Assembly: GCA_018398585.1 (NCBI GenBank)
Contig: JAGTTD010000010.1
Location: 17,978,005-18,042,004, forward strand
Direction of reading: 5' to 3'
Origin: Simmondsia chinensis
Lineage: Eukaryota > Streptophyta > Magnoliopsida > Caryophyllales > Simmondsiaceae
Length of the DNA: 64,000 bases
Part shown: in pieces, positions 1 to 12,129 of the stretch
How positions within the stretch are numbered: position 1 is the first letter of the stretch
Layout: each line of letters opens with the position of its first letter
Notes under the pieces: model-generated
What the model was told of the DNA's origin: nothing
What the model saw: the letters and a program-made list of their open reading frames with translations, nothing else
Databases searched by the model: none
Made by a program: the position numbers and the translations under genes

Positions 1-989
1 GGCCATCTTACTGGTGTATGTGGATGATATTGTTATCACTGCTTCTTAGATTCATTACTTCATGCATTACTTCACTCTCTTCGCTGTGAATTTGATATGA
101 CAGATCTGGGACGTCTCAATTATTTTCTCAAAATTTCAGTATCGTATCTCTCTACAGGTCTATTTTTGTCTGAGTCAAAATATGCTCATGATCTTCTAGA
201 TATGACTGATATGCTTTCATGCAAACCTGTTGCCACCCCTACTGATTCCAAATCCAAACTATCTTTGACTGATGGCGATCTTATGTCTGATCCTACTATG
301 TACCGATCTGTTATAGGTGCCTTGCAATATTTTACCTTTACACGTCCTGATATTTCATATGTAGTACAAAAAGTGTTCCCTTTCATGCGCGTTCCTCACC
401 TTCCACATTGGGTCACTGTAAAACGCATCCTTCGGTATATCAAGGGTACCTTAGATCATGGCTTGACTATATCTCCTTCCTCTTTAGATCAGCTTGTAGC
501 TTATTCTAATGTTGATTGGGCATGCTATCTTGATACCGGCCACTCCACGTCTGGCTTTTGTTTTTTTTTTTTTTTTTTTTGGTTTGCAATACTATCTCCT
601 GGCCTTCTAAACGTCAACTTACTATCTCTTGCTCTAGTGCAGAATCTGAGCATCGCACCATTGCCAATGTTGTTTCAGAATGTTGCTGGCTTCGCTCCTT
701 ATTACATGAACTTGGTGTTTCTATTCCTTGAGCTACATTGGTTTATTGTGATAATCTTTCTGCTACATACTTGTCTACTAACCCCATGCAGCATGTTCGT
801 ACTAAGCATATTGAAATTGGCATTCACTTTGTTTGGGAGTGTGGTCAGATGGGCCTTGTTCGAGTTCTTTACATTCCTTCTTCACAGCAGATTGCAAACA
901 TGTTCACAAAAAGTCTTCCGCGTCACTTATTTCTTTTATTTAGAGACAATTTTTGCATTCGTTTATCTCCTACTTTGATTGAGGGGGGA
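1..989 (+). pseudogene. Ty1-copia pol fragment (RT end plus RNase H), degenerate
   Basis: The window opens inside a copia reverse transcriptase: the catalytic YVDD motif is encoded at about 17-28. The RT connection follows (MTDLGRLNYFL at 97), then RNase H (the segment around SNVDWACYLDTGHSTSGFC at about 505-560, YCDN at about 747-758, and FTKSLP near 905-920). These RNase H steps normally degrade the RNA of the RNA-DNA hybrid during reverse transcription. The copy is dead: it has stop codons just after YVDD, and a run of about 20 T at 561-580 interrupts RNase H and shifts the frame. The 5' part of the element lies left of the window. A purine-rich tract at 978-989 ends the internal region directly before the LTR. 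Identification as copia is firm from domain order; the lineage is not assigned. Confidence 0.85.
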
Positions 990-1142
990 TGTTAGAATAT
1001 AATGTATAGGTTGTTAATATTTGTACATTGGGTCATCTGGGCCTAGGGCTTATGTAAACTTCCATTGTACTTTTCTTCTATAAATATATGAGAGGGCTCC
1101 TATCATTCAGTGGGTTCCTCATTATTCTTTCATTATTATTGC
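990..1142 (+). repeat. 3' LTR of the first copia fragment
   Basis: The LTR starts with TGTTAGAATATAATG directly after the polypurine tract. It has a TATA-like CTATAAATATATGAGAGGG region at about 1078-1096. The right border is not certain; I placed it at a CA near 1142. The TATA region resembles the LTR of the small copia element at 41100-43063 read on the minus strand, so the two families are probably related. Confidence 0.6.
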
Positions 1143-1553
1143 ATTATATTACTTCATGAAAAATTTATGTATAGAAGAATTACATTACATTATTTATTTG
1201 TGTATTCATCATTTTGCAAGATTCAATGGGGGTTTCCATTATATACAAAATTCTAAATTCTCTACCCACGATTCTAAACCGTAATAATTCCGTAAAAATA
1301 AAACAATGGATTTATCATGAAGCAGTTTTCATGTTGTCAGACCATGAAATGGCAGCGAGATCAATGTAAACAATCTAATATAATTAAAGATTATCCATCT
1401 TGAATTGAATTTAATTCTGATGATTCAAGAGCTACCCATTTACAAATTTCATGACCTTGTAATAGACAAAGGGCCACGTAATTAAGAGATGGCGAATGAG
1501 GAGAATGCCTTATAGATAATTCATCATTTGATCAAATTTAAGTATAACTTAAA
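1143..1553. other. AT-rich interval without recognised genes
   Basis: About 410 bases of AT-rich sequence lie between the copia LTR and the target site of the gypsy element. I see no open reading frame or motif that I can assign on either strand. Confidence 0.5.
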
Positions 1554-1558
1554 AACAC

Positions 1559-1875
1559 TGTTATGATTCAAGTCTAAGCTTGAATCATAACCTAAGATAA
1601 TTCAAGAAATAGGATTGAGATGAGGAGAGAATTTGAGAAAAGAGATGAGAATAGAGAAATTAGGGTTGAGAAGAGAATAGAAGTTTCATTTCATTTCACA
1701 ATGCTTAATACAAGCTAAATCTTCCATATTTATACAAGATAGATACATACTTGGACAACTAAGGCTTAAGCCGCCAAAAAAGACCAACACAACTACTTGA
1801 GTTGAACACCCAACCTTTCCCGCCAAAACAACAAACGAAGACTAAAACCAAGAATCACTACTAACAATCATAACA
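1559..1875 (-). repeat. 3' LTR of gypsy element 1
   Basis: 317 bp. In + orientation it starts TGTTATGATTCAAGTC and ends CAATCATAACA. It matches 6901-7221 with scattered substitutions and small indels. Confidence 0.95.
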
Positions 1876-1890
1876 ATCCCCTCCCCTTCA
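1876..1890 (-). other. Polypurine tract of gypsy element 1
   Basis: On the minus strand the sequence GAAGGGGAGGGGAT abuts the 3' LTR. This is the expected plus-strand DNA primer position in an LTR retrotransposon. Confidence 0.85.
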
Positions 1891-2120
1891 AAACATTCTT
1901 GGCCTCAAGAATGGAATTGAAGAAATTGACTACGATGGAAATGTAGAGGCTTCCAAGAATTGTGCTTATCATCCAAATTGGCCCACTGGACTAAGGCTTC
2001 TAACACTGTCGGTGATGCTAGGTTCTACCGGGTAGCAAGAATAGCTGCAGGTGCTTGAAGAATACTGCCTTCCTGAGCTATAGTTGGAGGAGCTATTGAA
2101 CTACAAACCCCATCCTTCAC

Positions 2121-3215
2121 CTACTTCTTCAAGAGAGAAACGTGAAACACTGGATGCACCAAGCAATCAGGGGGCAATTCCAATTTGTAAGCTATTGATC
2201 CCACGCGTTGCAGAATCTTGAAAAGTCCAAAATGGCGGGCTCCAAGTTTCACATTCCTTTGAACAGCAACTGAAGATTGCCTATAAGGCTGCAACTTCAA
2301 GTAAACTTGGTCACCTACATTAAAAGATATGTCAGTTCGACGCTTATTCGCAAAAAATTTCATTCGGGATTGTGCTTGCTACAAGTTATCTTTAAGCTGA
2401 ACCATAAGCTGCCTTCTTTGCTCAATCAAATCTGATACTTCAGTGACTGAGGACACCACTTCTTGAAGGCCCATTAGTGAGGGAGGATCATAGCCATACA
2501 ATGCTTTGAATGGTGTAGTCTTAATGGCAAATTGTGCATGAGTATTATACCAGAACTCTGTCAAACCAAGTCAACGAAACCAGTGCTTAGGATGAATGAA
2601 AGTCATACTGCACAAATATTGCTCCACACATTGATTGACGCATTTAGACTGACCATCAATTTAAGGATGGTAAGAAGAACTTAAAGCAAGTGTGGTGCCT
2701 AGCAAACCAATCAACCAAGTCTAGAAATGGCTGTTGAAAAGCCTGTCCCCATCAGAAGTTATTGACTGAGGCAAACCATGGAGACGATATATATGATCCA
2801 AGAACATCTTGACAAGTTTAGCTGCTGTAATGGGATGATTTTACCCTCTGAAGTGACCAAACTTGGTAAATCTGTCAACCACAACCCAAATTACTTCTTT
2901 TCCTTTGGACTTAGGCAACCCCTCAATGAAGTCCATGCTTATATGTTGCCATGCTCTCTCGAGCAAAGGTAATGGTTGCAACAGACCTTGAAAGGGAACT
3001 CGATCACTTTTGGTCTGTAGGCAAACTTCACAACTCTGAACGCATTTAACCACATCCTTTTTCATCCCTTGCCAGTGAAAATACTGCTTGAGCCGCTGAT
3101 ATGTTCCCTCATTACCTTCATGTGCTCCCCAGGCTAAAGAATGAACTGCTTCAACTATCTGCTGCCTTATACCAGCACCAGTGCCAATGTAAATCTTGCT
3201 TTTAATTCTAATCAA
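2121..3215 (-). pseudogene. Integrase of gypsy element 1, broken
   Basis: The minus-strand reading holds the zinc-binding part (residues CVQSCEVCLQTKSD at about 3000-3050, preceded by an H-rich segment HSLAWGAHEGNEGTYQ). The start of the catalytic core follows (MDFIEGLPKSKGKEVIWV). Then come the WYNTHAQ and KALYGYDPPS block at 2379-2564 and the C-terminal GARHFGLFKIL...HPVFHVSLLKK block at 2121-2363. The core is interrupted by stops between about 2565 and 2840, so the middle and last acidic catalytic residues are not in one frame. Integrase inserts the cDNA into host chromosomes. Confidence 0.85.
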
Positions 3216-3378
3216 TCCATTGTTGACAGTGACCCTTAATTTAGAGCAAACAGAAGGCTTAATCTAAGCAGCAAGGATGCAATTTTGAGCAAATTCATCT
3301 CCTTCATAGGTGAGCAAAACCTCTTCAGCCCAAGAGGGAATAGCCACTGATATAGCATTGCATTTGGCCTGATTGCTG

Positions 3379-4642
3379 CTATCTTAACAACGTTATAAAG
3401 CATCCGCTACTACATTTTCTCTGCTCAATTGAATAGTTCAACCCCAACATCTTCATAATCCCTTTGCGTTGAACTCTTGTAGTGATCTTATGTTCGAGGA
3501 GGAACTTCGAACTCTGATGGTCAGTTCTGATAATGAAGTGATGCCCCTCAAGGTAATGTCTCCACTTCTGCACTGCTAGGAGAATTGCCAAATATTCTTT
3601 CTCATAAATTGACAATTTTAGATTCCGGGGACCCAATGCTTGACTGAGGTAAGTAATTGGCTTTCCTTCTTGAGAAAGAATGGCTCCCACTCCAAGACTA
3701 CTTGCATTGGTTTCTAATACAAATGGTAGAGTGAAGTTTGGCATAGCAAGCAGAAGGGCTGTACACATAGCTGCCTTGAGCCGTTGGAAAGCACTTTATG
3801 TTGATTCATTCCACTCAAAAGCATTTTTCTTAAGCAACTCAGTTAAGGGCCTTGCCATCAAACTGTAGCCTGAGATAAATTTGCGATAATATGCAGTTAA
3901 CCCCAAAAAACTCCTTAGCTGTTTAACAGAAATGGGCGCTAGCCAATCTTGCATAGCTTTAATCTTGGTAGGGTCTGTTGCAACCCCTTGCTTCAACGCA
4001 ACATGTCCCAAATATTCTACTTGAGGTCGTGCAAAGGTACACTTAGACAGTTTAGCATACAATTGACGTTGCCTCATGAGTTCAAATACCTTCTATAGGT
4101 GAGTCCAATGACTGCCCAAGGATGAACTATATATCAGAATGTCATCAAAAAAGACAAGTACAAACTTCCTCAAATAATCCTTGAACACATCATTCATCAA
4201 TGCCTGAAAGGTTGCCGGAGCATTTAACAGACCAGAAGGCATTACCACAAACTCATAGTGACCATGATGAGTGCGAAATGCTATCTTGTGAATATCCTCA
4301 CTTGACTCTAACTTGATGATATCCTTGCCGCAAGTCGAATTTGGAAAAACAGCTAGCTCGAGGCAATTCATCAAGTAAATCATCAATAACTGATATAGGA
4401 AATTTATCCTTAATAATGAGAGAGTTGAGGTGCCTGTAATCAACACACATTCTGGATGTCCCATCTTCTTTCTTCACCAAAATTACAAGTGATGCGAATG
4501 GGCTATGGCTATGGCGAATAAAATGAGTTTTGAGTAGATCATCTACATGACATTCTATCTCATCTTTTTGAGAATGAGCATACTTGTAAGGCCTCAAGTT
4601 AACTGGCTGGGCATCATTCCTTAGAGAAACTGCATGATCCAA
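3379..4642 (-). pseudogene. Reverse transcriptase and RNase H of gypsy element 1, broken
   Basis: Reverse transcriptase starts near 4642 with LRPYKYAHSQK and the fingers motif [14 protein letters not shown]. It continues through MCVDYRHLN and the palm motif [10 protein letters not shown], where the family usually has YVDD or FVDD. The connection LRSFLGLTAYYRKFI lies at about 3880-3940. RNase H follows, with LETNASSLGVGAIL (first acidic residue altered to E-T-N from the usual D-A-S), YEKEYLAILLAVQKWRHYL and IRTDHQS. Four overlapping partial frames show at least three frameshifts or stops. Confidence 0.88.
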
Positions 4643-4986
4643 GGTCCTTAAAGGAGGGAGGGCAGAGGGTGTTTCAAATAGATCACTATAACCTGAAGAA
4701 GCTTAAGTAATTCAGGTTGCTGCTGCTGCTAATCTTGCTCCATTTCAATAGATCCCATAGAAAACAAATGACCAATCCACTAATAATTCTTCTTTCTGAT
4801 AACACTTTCCAATCCCTTTTCGGTCATAAGCTATAGACTCCCATACTCTTTAACTCCCTGCAACTTCACCTTCTGGCTGCCTTTATCAAATGTGATATTA
4901 AGTTCAACAAAATCAAACACAATAGGGCATATGGTCTTCATCCAATTAACCCCTAATACCATATCACATCCTCCAAGTCTCAATAC

Positions 4987-5499
4987 TCAAAAATCATAAG
5001 TGAAACTGTGCTTTTGCATCAACCACGAAAACTGTTTACACTTTGTCTGTGTTAAAATCGAGTTACCATCAGCCACTGTGACTGTTAGGGGATTGGTTTT
5101 AATCATTTCATGTATTTTTGCACGCACCACCTTGGGATCAACAAAACTATGAGTGCTACCACTGTCCACCAAGATCAAAATTGGCCTATGTCCAACCTCT
5201 CCCTTGATCCTGATGGTGTTATGGAACCCTCCACCAGTTAAAGCTTGCACTGAGATTCTGAGTTCATCCTCATCCAAGTCCTCACTGGTAATCTGTTCTT
5301 GCACTTCTAATTCCTTTGTGTCCTCATCAATTCTTTGAAAATCCTTAAAATCTTCCTCATATTCTACTCCTGTGACTGCCATTAGGAGCCTTTGGGTTGC
5401 ACTTGTGACCAAAAAAGTACTTCTGGTTACATTTGTAGCACAAACATTGAGCTTTCTTCTCCTCCATACTCTGATTCCTGAAACCACCACCTGAACCAA
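4987..5499 (-). pseudogene. Gag C-terminus and aspartic protease of gypsy element 1
   Basis: The minus frame encodes a retropepsin-like protease with the intact active-site motif LVDSGSTHSFVDP (about 5120-5160). It is followed by LTVTVADGNSILTQTKC, typical of plant gypsy elements. It starts in a degenerate nucleocapsid stretch. It lies 3' of gag and 5' of RT in the element, as expected. The frame ends at 4987, before the protease flap region is complete. Confidence 0.8.
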
Positions 5500-5556
5500 T
5501 GGAAGTTGATGTTAAATTTCCTAGGCCTCCTCTGGATCTAACTTCCTTAGATGAAG

Positions 5557-6493
5557 CTAAAATAGTATTTTCAAAGAGTCGTGCCTTGGTGTAAGCTTGA
5601 GACAGAGTTGTAGACTCAAATTCTTAATCTTGAACTTCAAGCCACTAATGAAGCTTGAAACATAATATAATTCAGTGGTTTCAGGATGAGCAATCAACAT
5701 TCTAGCTCTCAGGTTCTCAAACCTCATCATATATTCCTTCACTGTGGTTGTTTGTATTACCTTGTTAAAACTATCCACAATGTCTCCTAGATCTTCCTCT
5801 CCATAACGTTCACAGATTTCTTTCACAAATTCAGCCAAGTGAGAGGTGCTTTGCCCCTCATTAGTCCGAAATACCAAGTCTCATGATCACCTTTCAAGTA
5901 AACAGCTACAAAATCAACCTTTTTAGCCTCAGTTATGTTGTAGAAATTGAAATACTGCTCACATCTTTTAATCCAAGACTGTGGCTATACTCCATCAAAG
6001 GTTTCCATATCAATGTGTGGCTACCTAAAACCATTACTTCGAGTAAAATTGGCATTTGCTACATCTCCACTCCCCTCAGAGTTAGTTTGAACTGTAGGTG
6101 AGTGCAACTGACTAGCTAACCTCAACACACCAGCAAAAGTACTTTGTCTGTCCAGTTGTTGCCGAATTTGTGTGACTTGAGTGTGAAGGTTTTGAGTTTC
6201 TTCAAGTGCCAAACCTTGCTTATCTACTTGATGTTGCATTCCACTAACTTGCGTGGAAAGACTTTGTGTAGCCTCACGGTTGGCTGCAGTGACAGAACAA
6301 TGGTGTTAACTTGTATAGCAATATTGGCAATTGTATCATTTTGTCCATCCAATGAAGCATTTGCAACAGCTCCTGTTTCATTTCCAGCCACTGCGGCAGC
6401 ATATGTAGTAGCTCCGAATCTAGTAATAGGCATGATTTGAAGCAACAACCGCACTGATGTATCTGCAAGAATAATAAGCAATGGACAGTTCAC
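5557..6493 (-). pseudogene. Gag of gypsy element 1, broken
   Basis: Three partial minus-strand frames (6493-6224, 6239-6021, 5877-5557) together form gag. The N-terminal part is Q-rich and coiled-coil-like (LALEETQNLHTQVTQIRQQL). The last part carries the capsid-type gag motif around ICERYGEEDLGDIVDSFNKV and FISGLKFKIKN. The match to the gag of the element at 28457-34015 is obvious by eye. Frameshifts separate the pieces. Confidence 0.8.
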
Positions 6494-6886
6494 AGTACTT
6501 TTTGCAAGAGGAACTTATGTATTATGATTTTGCACTCGGCTTTTATGGATCCTAGTTTAAGGATCAATTTGACAAATTTTGTAATCAAATTATAGTTGCT
6601 TGTTATGTAAATGCACTCAGCTTTTATGGATCTTAGTTTAAGGATCAATTTTGACGAGTTATGTAATTGAATTATAATTGCTTGTTATGTAAATGCACTC
6701 ATCTGCTAAGGATCCTAAGCAAAGATCAACCAAGCAAATCGTAGAAGCTGAATTCCAATTCGATCGGCTTGTGGAAGATTGCTTGACCTTTAGCAACAAT
6801 TTGCTATAAGAAGCTCTATTAATTGCTTAGTCGAGGATCGCACACTAGATCAACTCAATCATAAACCAATTTGTAGAGCTAATCTT

Positions 6887-6898
6887 GCTCTGATACCA
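6887..6898 (-). other. Primer-binding site of gypsy element 1
   Basis: On the minus strand TGGTATCAGAGC lies two bases inside the 5' LTR. This is the classic complement of the 3' end of plant initiator tRNA-Met, which primes minus-strand DNA synthesis. Confidence 0.9.
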
Positions 6899-6900
6899 AT

Positions 6901-7221
6901 TGTTATGATTCAAGTCTAAGCTTGAATCATTACCTAAGATAATTCAAGAAATAGGATTGAGATGAGGAGAGAATTTGAGAAAAGAGATGAGAGTAGAGAG
7001 AATTAGGGTTAAGAAGAGAATAGAAGTTTCATTTCATTTCACAATGCTCAATACAAGCTAAATCTCCCTTATTTATACAAGATAGATGCATGCTTGGACA
7101 ACTAAGCTTAAGCTGCCAAAAAGGACCAATTAACACAACCACTTGACTTGAACACCCAACCTTTCCCGCCAAAACAGTAAATGAAGACTAAAACCTAGAA
7201 TCACTACTAACAATCATAACA
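6901..7221 (-). repeat. 5' LTR of gypsy element 1
   Basis: 321 bp, paired with 1559-1875. It lies next to the primer-binding site on its left and the AACAC target duplication on its right. Confidence 0.95.
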
Positions 7222-7301
7222 AACACATGATCAAAAATTTATGAAACTTAACCATCAAAATAATTCCTAAATAAAAAATCATGAGTTTCTAAAATTTGGC
7301 T

Positions 7302-7720
7302 TTAATACCACATGTAAATTACTTAATTATATGCATAAAACAAAAGTTCTTAGAAATCTTAGAACTTTATTATTTTCTATCTTTCTAATAAAAGAATCGA
7401 CCTTGATCCATAGCAATCATCTTTTAATTATTTTCTCCAATCTTACAAATTTACCACCAAATGACAAAGAAAAGAAGCCATTTTTATTGAAGAAGAAAAT
7501 AAGTCTTAACGGTTTATACAAATTTCCCTAACAATATTCTTATTTCGTCAATACCGAAATAGTTTTAGGGAATACAATGAAACTAAAAACAAAGTGAAGT
7601 AGGAGTGTAAAAATGAAAGAATTCCAACATTCAAGAAAAAGAGAATGATAAAAATGTTATTTGATTTATTTTAATCTTAAGAATTTTTCTTTTACATATT
7701 GTGTTGAATTTCAGTTCTTT
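7302..7720 (-). repeat. Partial LTR of a dispersed copia family (family D)
   Basis: The sequence aligns by eye to 38885-39310 (shared words around CTTTATTATTTTC, CTTGATCCATAGCAATC, CCAATCTTACA, ACCGAAATAG). Part of it also aligns to 12905-13040. At the left edge a degenerate minus-strand primer-binding site (TGGTATTAAAGCC) lies at about 7302-7315. This suggests the end of a minus-strand LTR, with its internal region lost. The copia element starting at 7764 abuts it on the right. Confidence 0.55.
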
Positions 7721-7763
7721 ACTCTCATTTGTTCAATTTCTTCTCATTTAATTTAATTTGTCA

Positions 7764-9366
7764 ATGTCAACTAACCCTAGTCGATCCGGTACAAGTGCCC
7801 TTTCCCCTTCCCCTTCCCCTTCCTCTCAAACCCACTCCCCAGCGTCGCTTGTAAAGACTGGTTCTCACCATACCCGTGCCCCACCAAGGCGGCGCTGCAC
7901 CGGAAGTGGTGACCGACCCTCCTAATGTCGGTCTTACCATCTCCGGGGTTGTGCTTCCTCGGTCGGTTGATGTCGGTGTCACCATCTCCAATACTTTACC
8001 ACCAATTGAGAGGTCTACAGTGAACTCCTCACTTATTTTGGGCATCCCCCACCCCCCTCCCCCCCCCCCCCAAATTTTCTCTCTCCCCTCTATGCCTGGT
8101 CACCGACCCCACTACCGCCAGCAGTGGCGGGGTGGCTCTCCCCCCCCGCCCCTCCCCCCCAACTCCCAATCCATGCTTCGTAGCCACAGTGGAGGGCCTA
8201 CAGTCCCTCTGCCCTAAATTAACCCATCCCTCCCCAATTTAATAAACCCTAATGTGCAACACCTGAATACTTGTACTGAACCCCCCCCCCCCCCCCCCCC
8301 TCTAGTAATTATTCCTCTTTCTAAAATTACAAGTATTGTCACAATTAAACTTGAATCAGCAACAGATTATCCCGTGGCGTGAATAATTCAACATGCTACT
8401 AGTCGCACATCAACTACGAGGGTTTCTAGATGGGTCTTACCCTTGCCCCCCACCCTGAACTCATATCTCTCTCCTAAATGGATCGACCTCACCCAACCCC
8501 GACAATATTACATGGCTTCGTACGGTTCAAAGTCTCAGATCCTGCATTGCTGCTACTCTCTTTCGCCCTTTACTAAACGATATTGTTTGCCACTCTACCT
8601 TAAAAGCCATGTGGGGTACCTTAGCTAAGCATTTTTGAGACCACTCTATGGCTAAGGATTTGATCTCTGTACCCAACTCATTAATCACCGTAAAGATGGT
8701 AAAACAATGAAAGTTTATCGCTCTGAATTAAAATCAATCATGGATGACCGAGCTACCATTGACGCCTGCGTTTTAGAACGAGAATTTTAACACTTTGTGA
8801 TTTATGGCTTACCCCCTGAGTATGCCGCTCTTGCTACTTTTACTCATCAAAGTTCCAAACAATATACATATGAAGAGTTAAAAACCTCTTTACTCAATGA
8901 AGAGCCTACTTTTAACCGATCGCAAGGATGCAGCACTCTCGATCTAAGCCACGCTATGGTAGCCCATGCTCCTTCCCCACCACCCAGGTCATTCGGGTCT
9001 CAACACAACCGAGGCGGCCGTGGCCATAGCCGGGGCGGCAATCGGCGCCACGGGCATGGCGGTAAGGGTGGCCCTCTGGGCCCTTCTACTACCCCGCCCT
9101 ATAGTGGTCAACACCATCAAGCTCCCCTTACTCTGATACAACCTCCTTTTGGTCCTCTCCCTAACTCAAGTGTAGGTGTGCTCGGTCCAGATCCCCAATA
9201 CTGTCAGATCTGCTCGCAATCTGGACACACGACCGTTGCTTGCCCACAACGGTTTGATGGCACCCCTTATCCCGATCCCTCTCATTCTTTTGCTTCTATG
9301 ACAATAGAAGAACCGCATGACTACAATTGGCATCCTAACTCCGATGCTACGAATCATATGACATAA
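7764..9366 (+). pseudogene. Gag and start of protease, copia element 7764-12306
   Basis: An ATG at 7764 opens a short S/T/P-rich frame that soon breaks. The better-kept part is 8797-9366. It has the gag segment IYGLPPEYAALATF, a glycine- and arginine-rich basic stretch, and one zinc knuckle CQICSQSGHTTVAC (C-X2-C-X4-H-X4-C) at about 9200-9240 that would bind genomic RNA. The start of the protease follows, with the degraded active site NSDATNHMT where copia normally has D-S-G/D-T-G. An in-frame stop follows at 9364. Confidence 0.8.
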
Positions 9367-9404
9367 AATTCAGGTATTCTTGATAACCTTCTTCCTTATT
9401 CTGG

Positions 9405-10250
9405 TCATAAAGGTGTTTTAGTAGGTAATGGGGCATTATTACTTGTGACACATGTGGGTTCTACTACCCTCCATACATCCCAAAACCTGCTAAACCTCCT
9501 TAACTTCATGCTTGTACCTAACCTTACGCATAATCTCCTCTCAATTAAACAACTATGTTCTAACAATAATTGTAGGGTTGAATTTGACTCTAATTTCTTT
9601 TGTGTCACGAACAAGGCTACGGAGACACTACTTCTACAAGTACCTAGTGATGGCTCGCACTATAGCTTTTCACCACATGATGTTGGCCTCATAGCTCGAG
9701 TAAGGGATTGCGAATTGTGGCATCAGAGACTAGGTCATTTAGGTAGTGCAGTTCTTGACATATTATGCAAAGAAACAATTTTTTCCACATGTTCAGTCTA
9801 TGAATAACTGTTCTTCTTGTTGCTTAGGAAAATCTGGAAAACTTCCTTTGGAACGTGTAATGCATAATACTAGTATGCCTCTTTACTTAATATATTCTGA
9901 TATTTGGCAATCACCACTATCATCCTTTTCAAATTACAAATATTGTGTTCTCTTTATTGATAATTTTTCAAGATTCACATGGCTCTATCCGATGCAACGT
10001 AAATCTGATGTTTATGAAATATTTACCACATTTAAAAATCTCTTTGAAAACCAAATTAACATGAAATTAAAATTTTCCAAAGCGATGATGGAGGTGAATT
10101 TGATCATCGTCGCATGAACGCACTTTGTCGGGATGCCAGAGTTCATTTTCTTTTATCTTGCCCTAATACCTCGGAACAAAATGGGGTGTTGAAACGCAAG
10201 CATCGACATCTATCTGAAATGGCACGGACACTTTAATTCATGCAAAATTA
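9405..10250 (+). pseudogene. Integrase region, copia element 7764-12306
   Basis: Two overlapping frames cover protease remnants and the pre-integrase zinc finger (LWHQRLGHLG at about 9716-9745, then NNCSSCCLGKSGKLP at about 9800-9845). The core start follows, with the first catalytic aspartate in YSDIWQSP and FIDNFSRFTWLYPM. After 10117 the frame is lost, and the later catalytic D and E are only recoverable in shifted frames. Confidence 0.8.
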
Positions 10251-10393
10251 CCTTATGAATTTTGAGAGGATGCTTTTTGTACTGTGTGTTATACGATACA
10301 CTGTCTCCCAACCCAAACCTTGCAAATAATTCTCCCTTCTCAAAAAAATTTTCAAACAAACCCAGATTATAACCGTTTTCCGCGTCTCTAGAT

Positions 10394-12126
10394 GTGCATG
10401 CTATCCTAATATCACATCTCATGCCCTTCATAAACTTGCCCTCGCTCTACCCCTACAGTTTCTTAGGTTTTGCTGTCCGTTATAAAGGATATAGATGTTT
10501 TGACCCAAAACACAAACGAATGTATATAAATTGGCATGTGGTCTTTGATGAATCTCAATTTCCCTACAAAGAACTGGTCACCTCAAATTTGTTAGTCTTT
10601 GATGTCACATCTCAACCCCCCCCCCCCCCCCCCCCCTCTCCTTTTATGATTAACACTTCACTACAACTTGACCTAAACCCCCGCCCTACTAGTGGTCCAG
10701 CGTACTCTAGCTAGGAACCCTACGCTGTGGGCATCCCCGACCAGAACCCTACTCTAATTCCCGTCCCCTACTCGAACCACGCACTGATATAGCCAACACC
10801 TAGCCCTCTGGCCGCGGCATCCCCCGCGGACTCCCCTATGGTTGCCCCTCAACTAGGCAGCCCCAAACCCCACGACACCCCCCCCCCCCCCCCCGGCTCA
10901 GCATCAGCCCATCCCCCTTCCCGCGGCCTAGGAACCAACAGACCTCGACCTAGGATCGGCTGTAACCCGTAGCTCAAGCCCTATCCGTGACCTAGGACAT
11001 ACTGCACCTAGCCTAAACACGCATCCTATGCAAACTAGACTTAAGGCAGGTATCCGAAAAACCAAATAGCCCCTCTCCCTCTCTTCCATAATTGTCATGC
11101 AGGAACCCACATGTTACTCATAGGCTGCAAAAAATCCCTAATGGCAAGAAGCGACGGCGGATGAATTTAATGCTCTCATACTTAACAACACCTGGGACTT
11201 AGTACCATATGACCCCTCCAAAAACCTTGTATACATGGAAATATGAAGTTACGTATCAAGCGGGTGGCTCCACTGAACGGCTGAAGGCTCATCTTGTGGC
11301 TCAAGGGTTTCACCAACGTGAAGGCCTTGACTACAAAGAAACCTTTAGCCCGGTTGTCAAACCCACAACCAAACGCTTTATACTTTCTCTTGTAGTCACA
11401 TACAACTGGCCCATCTGTCAGTTGGATGTCAAAAATGCATTCCTACATGGCTACCTTAAGGAAGAAGTTTACATGAAATAACCTCAAGGCTTCATACACC
11501 CAAAATTTCCAAATCACATGTGTCGCCTATGAAAGGCATTGTATGGTCTCAAACAAGCATCAAGAGCATGATTCTAACGATTTAGTGCATTCTTACTCAG
11601 TCTTGGTTTTTTACCTGTTGCCGTGCTAATCCCTCCCTATTCATTCATAAATCCAATTCTCACCTTACCTGCCTACTCCAATATGTTGATGACATAATCT
11701 TCACAGGCACCGACCCAGGTCACCTCACTACCTTGGTTGACTCTTTATCCACTCAGTTTGCCATGAAAGACCCTGACCCTCTTCATTTCTTTCTTGGAAT
11801 TGAAGCCCATCATGAACCAAAAGTGACTGGATTCGCTGTCTCATGAGGGACCTAGGCCGGTGCCATCCAGGACCCATCATCGTCTACTGTGACAATATTT
11901 ATGCATCTTACCTCGCTGCCAACCAAGTCTCAAATGATAGAAGCACACATGTTGATGTAGACTTCCATTACCTTCGCGAAAAGGTGCTCAAGGGTGATCT
12001 TCGAGTTTGCTACACACCTACAGCAACACAAGTGGCCGATATCTTCACTAAGGGTCTTCTTGTCGACCTCTTTCTCCAATATAAGACCAATCTTCGGGTG
12101 CTTCTCCCCCGGCGCTCAGATTGAGG
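10394..12126 (+). pseudogene. Integrase tail, reverse transcriptase and RNase H, copia element 7764-12306
   Basis: 10394-10714 encodes the copia integrase tail (RCFDPKHKRMYINWHVVFDE) and runs into a 22-C tract. RT is seen at 11209-11481 ([39 protein letters not shown]), with the catalytic YVDD encoded at about 11682-11693. RNase H is at 11843-12124 (VYCDN, DFHYLREKVLKGDL, DIFTKGL). A large central part of RNase H is missing between about 11820 and 11850. The polypurine tract is at about 12119-12129. Confidence 0.82.
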
Positions 12127-12129
12127 GGG

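Larger units (their letters stand above)
1559..7221 (-). mobile_element. Complete degenerate Ty3-gypsy element, minus strand
   Basis: A 5.66-kb LTR retrotransposon is bounded by two near-identical LTRs that begin TG and end CA. It is flanked by a perfect 5-bp target duplication AACAC (1554-1558 and 7222-7226). Read on the minus strand the order is 5' LTR, primer-binding site, gag, protease, reverse transcriptase, RNase H, integrase, polypurine tract, 3' LTR. This is the gypsy order, with integrase after RNase H. All domains carry stop codons or frameshifts, so it cannot act on its own. Gag, protease and RT resemble those of the gypsy copy at 28457-34015. The LTRs differ enough to make them separate subfamilies of one lineage. 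Chromovirus affinity is likely, but only the second copy shows a chromodomain-like end. Confidence 0.95.

Noticed and set aside
1320..1400. Short minus-strand peptide reading VYIDLAAISWSDN
   Set aside because: It is too short, ends in stops, and no family could be named.
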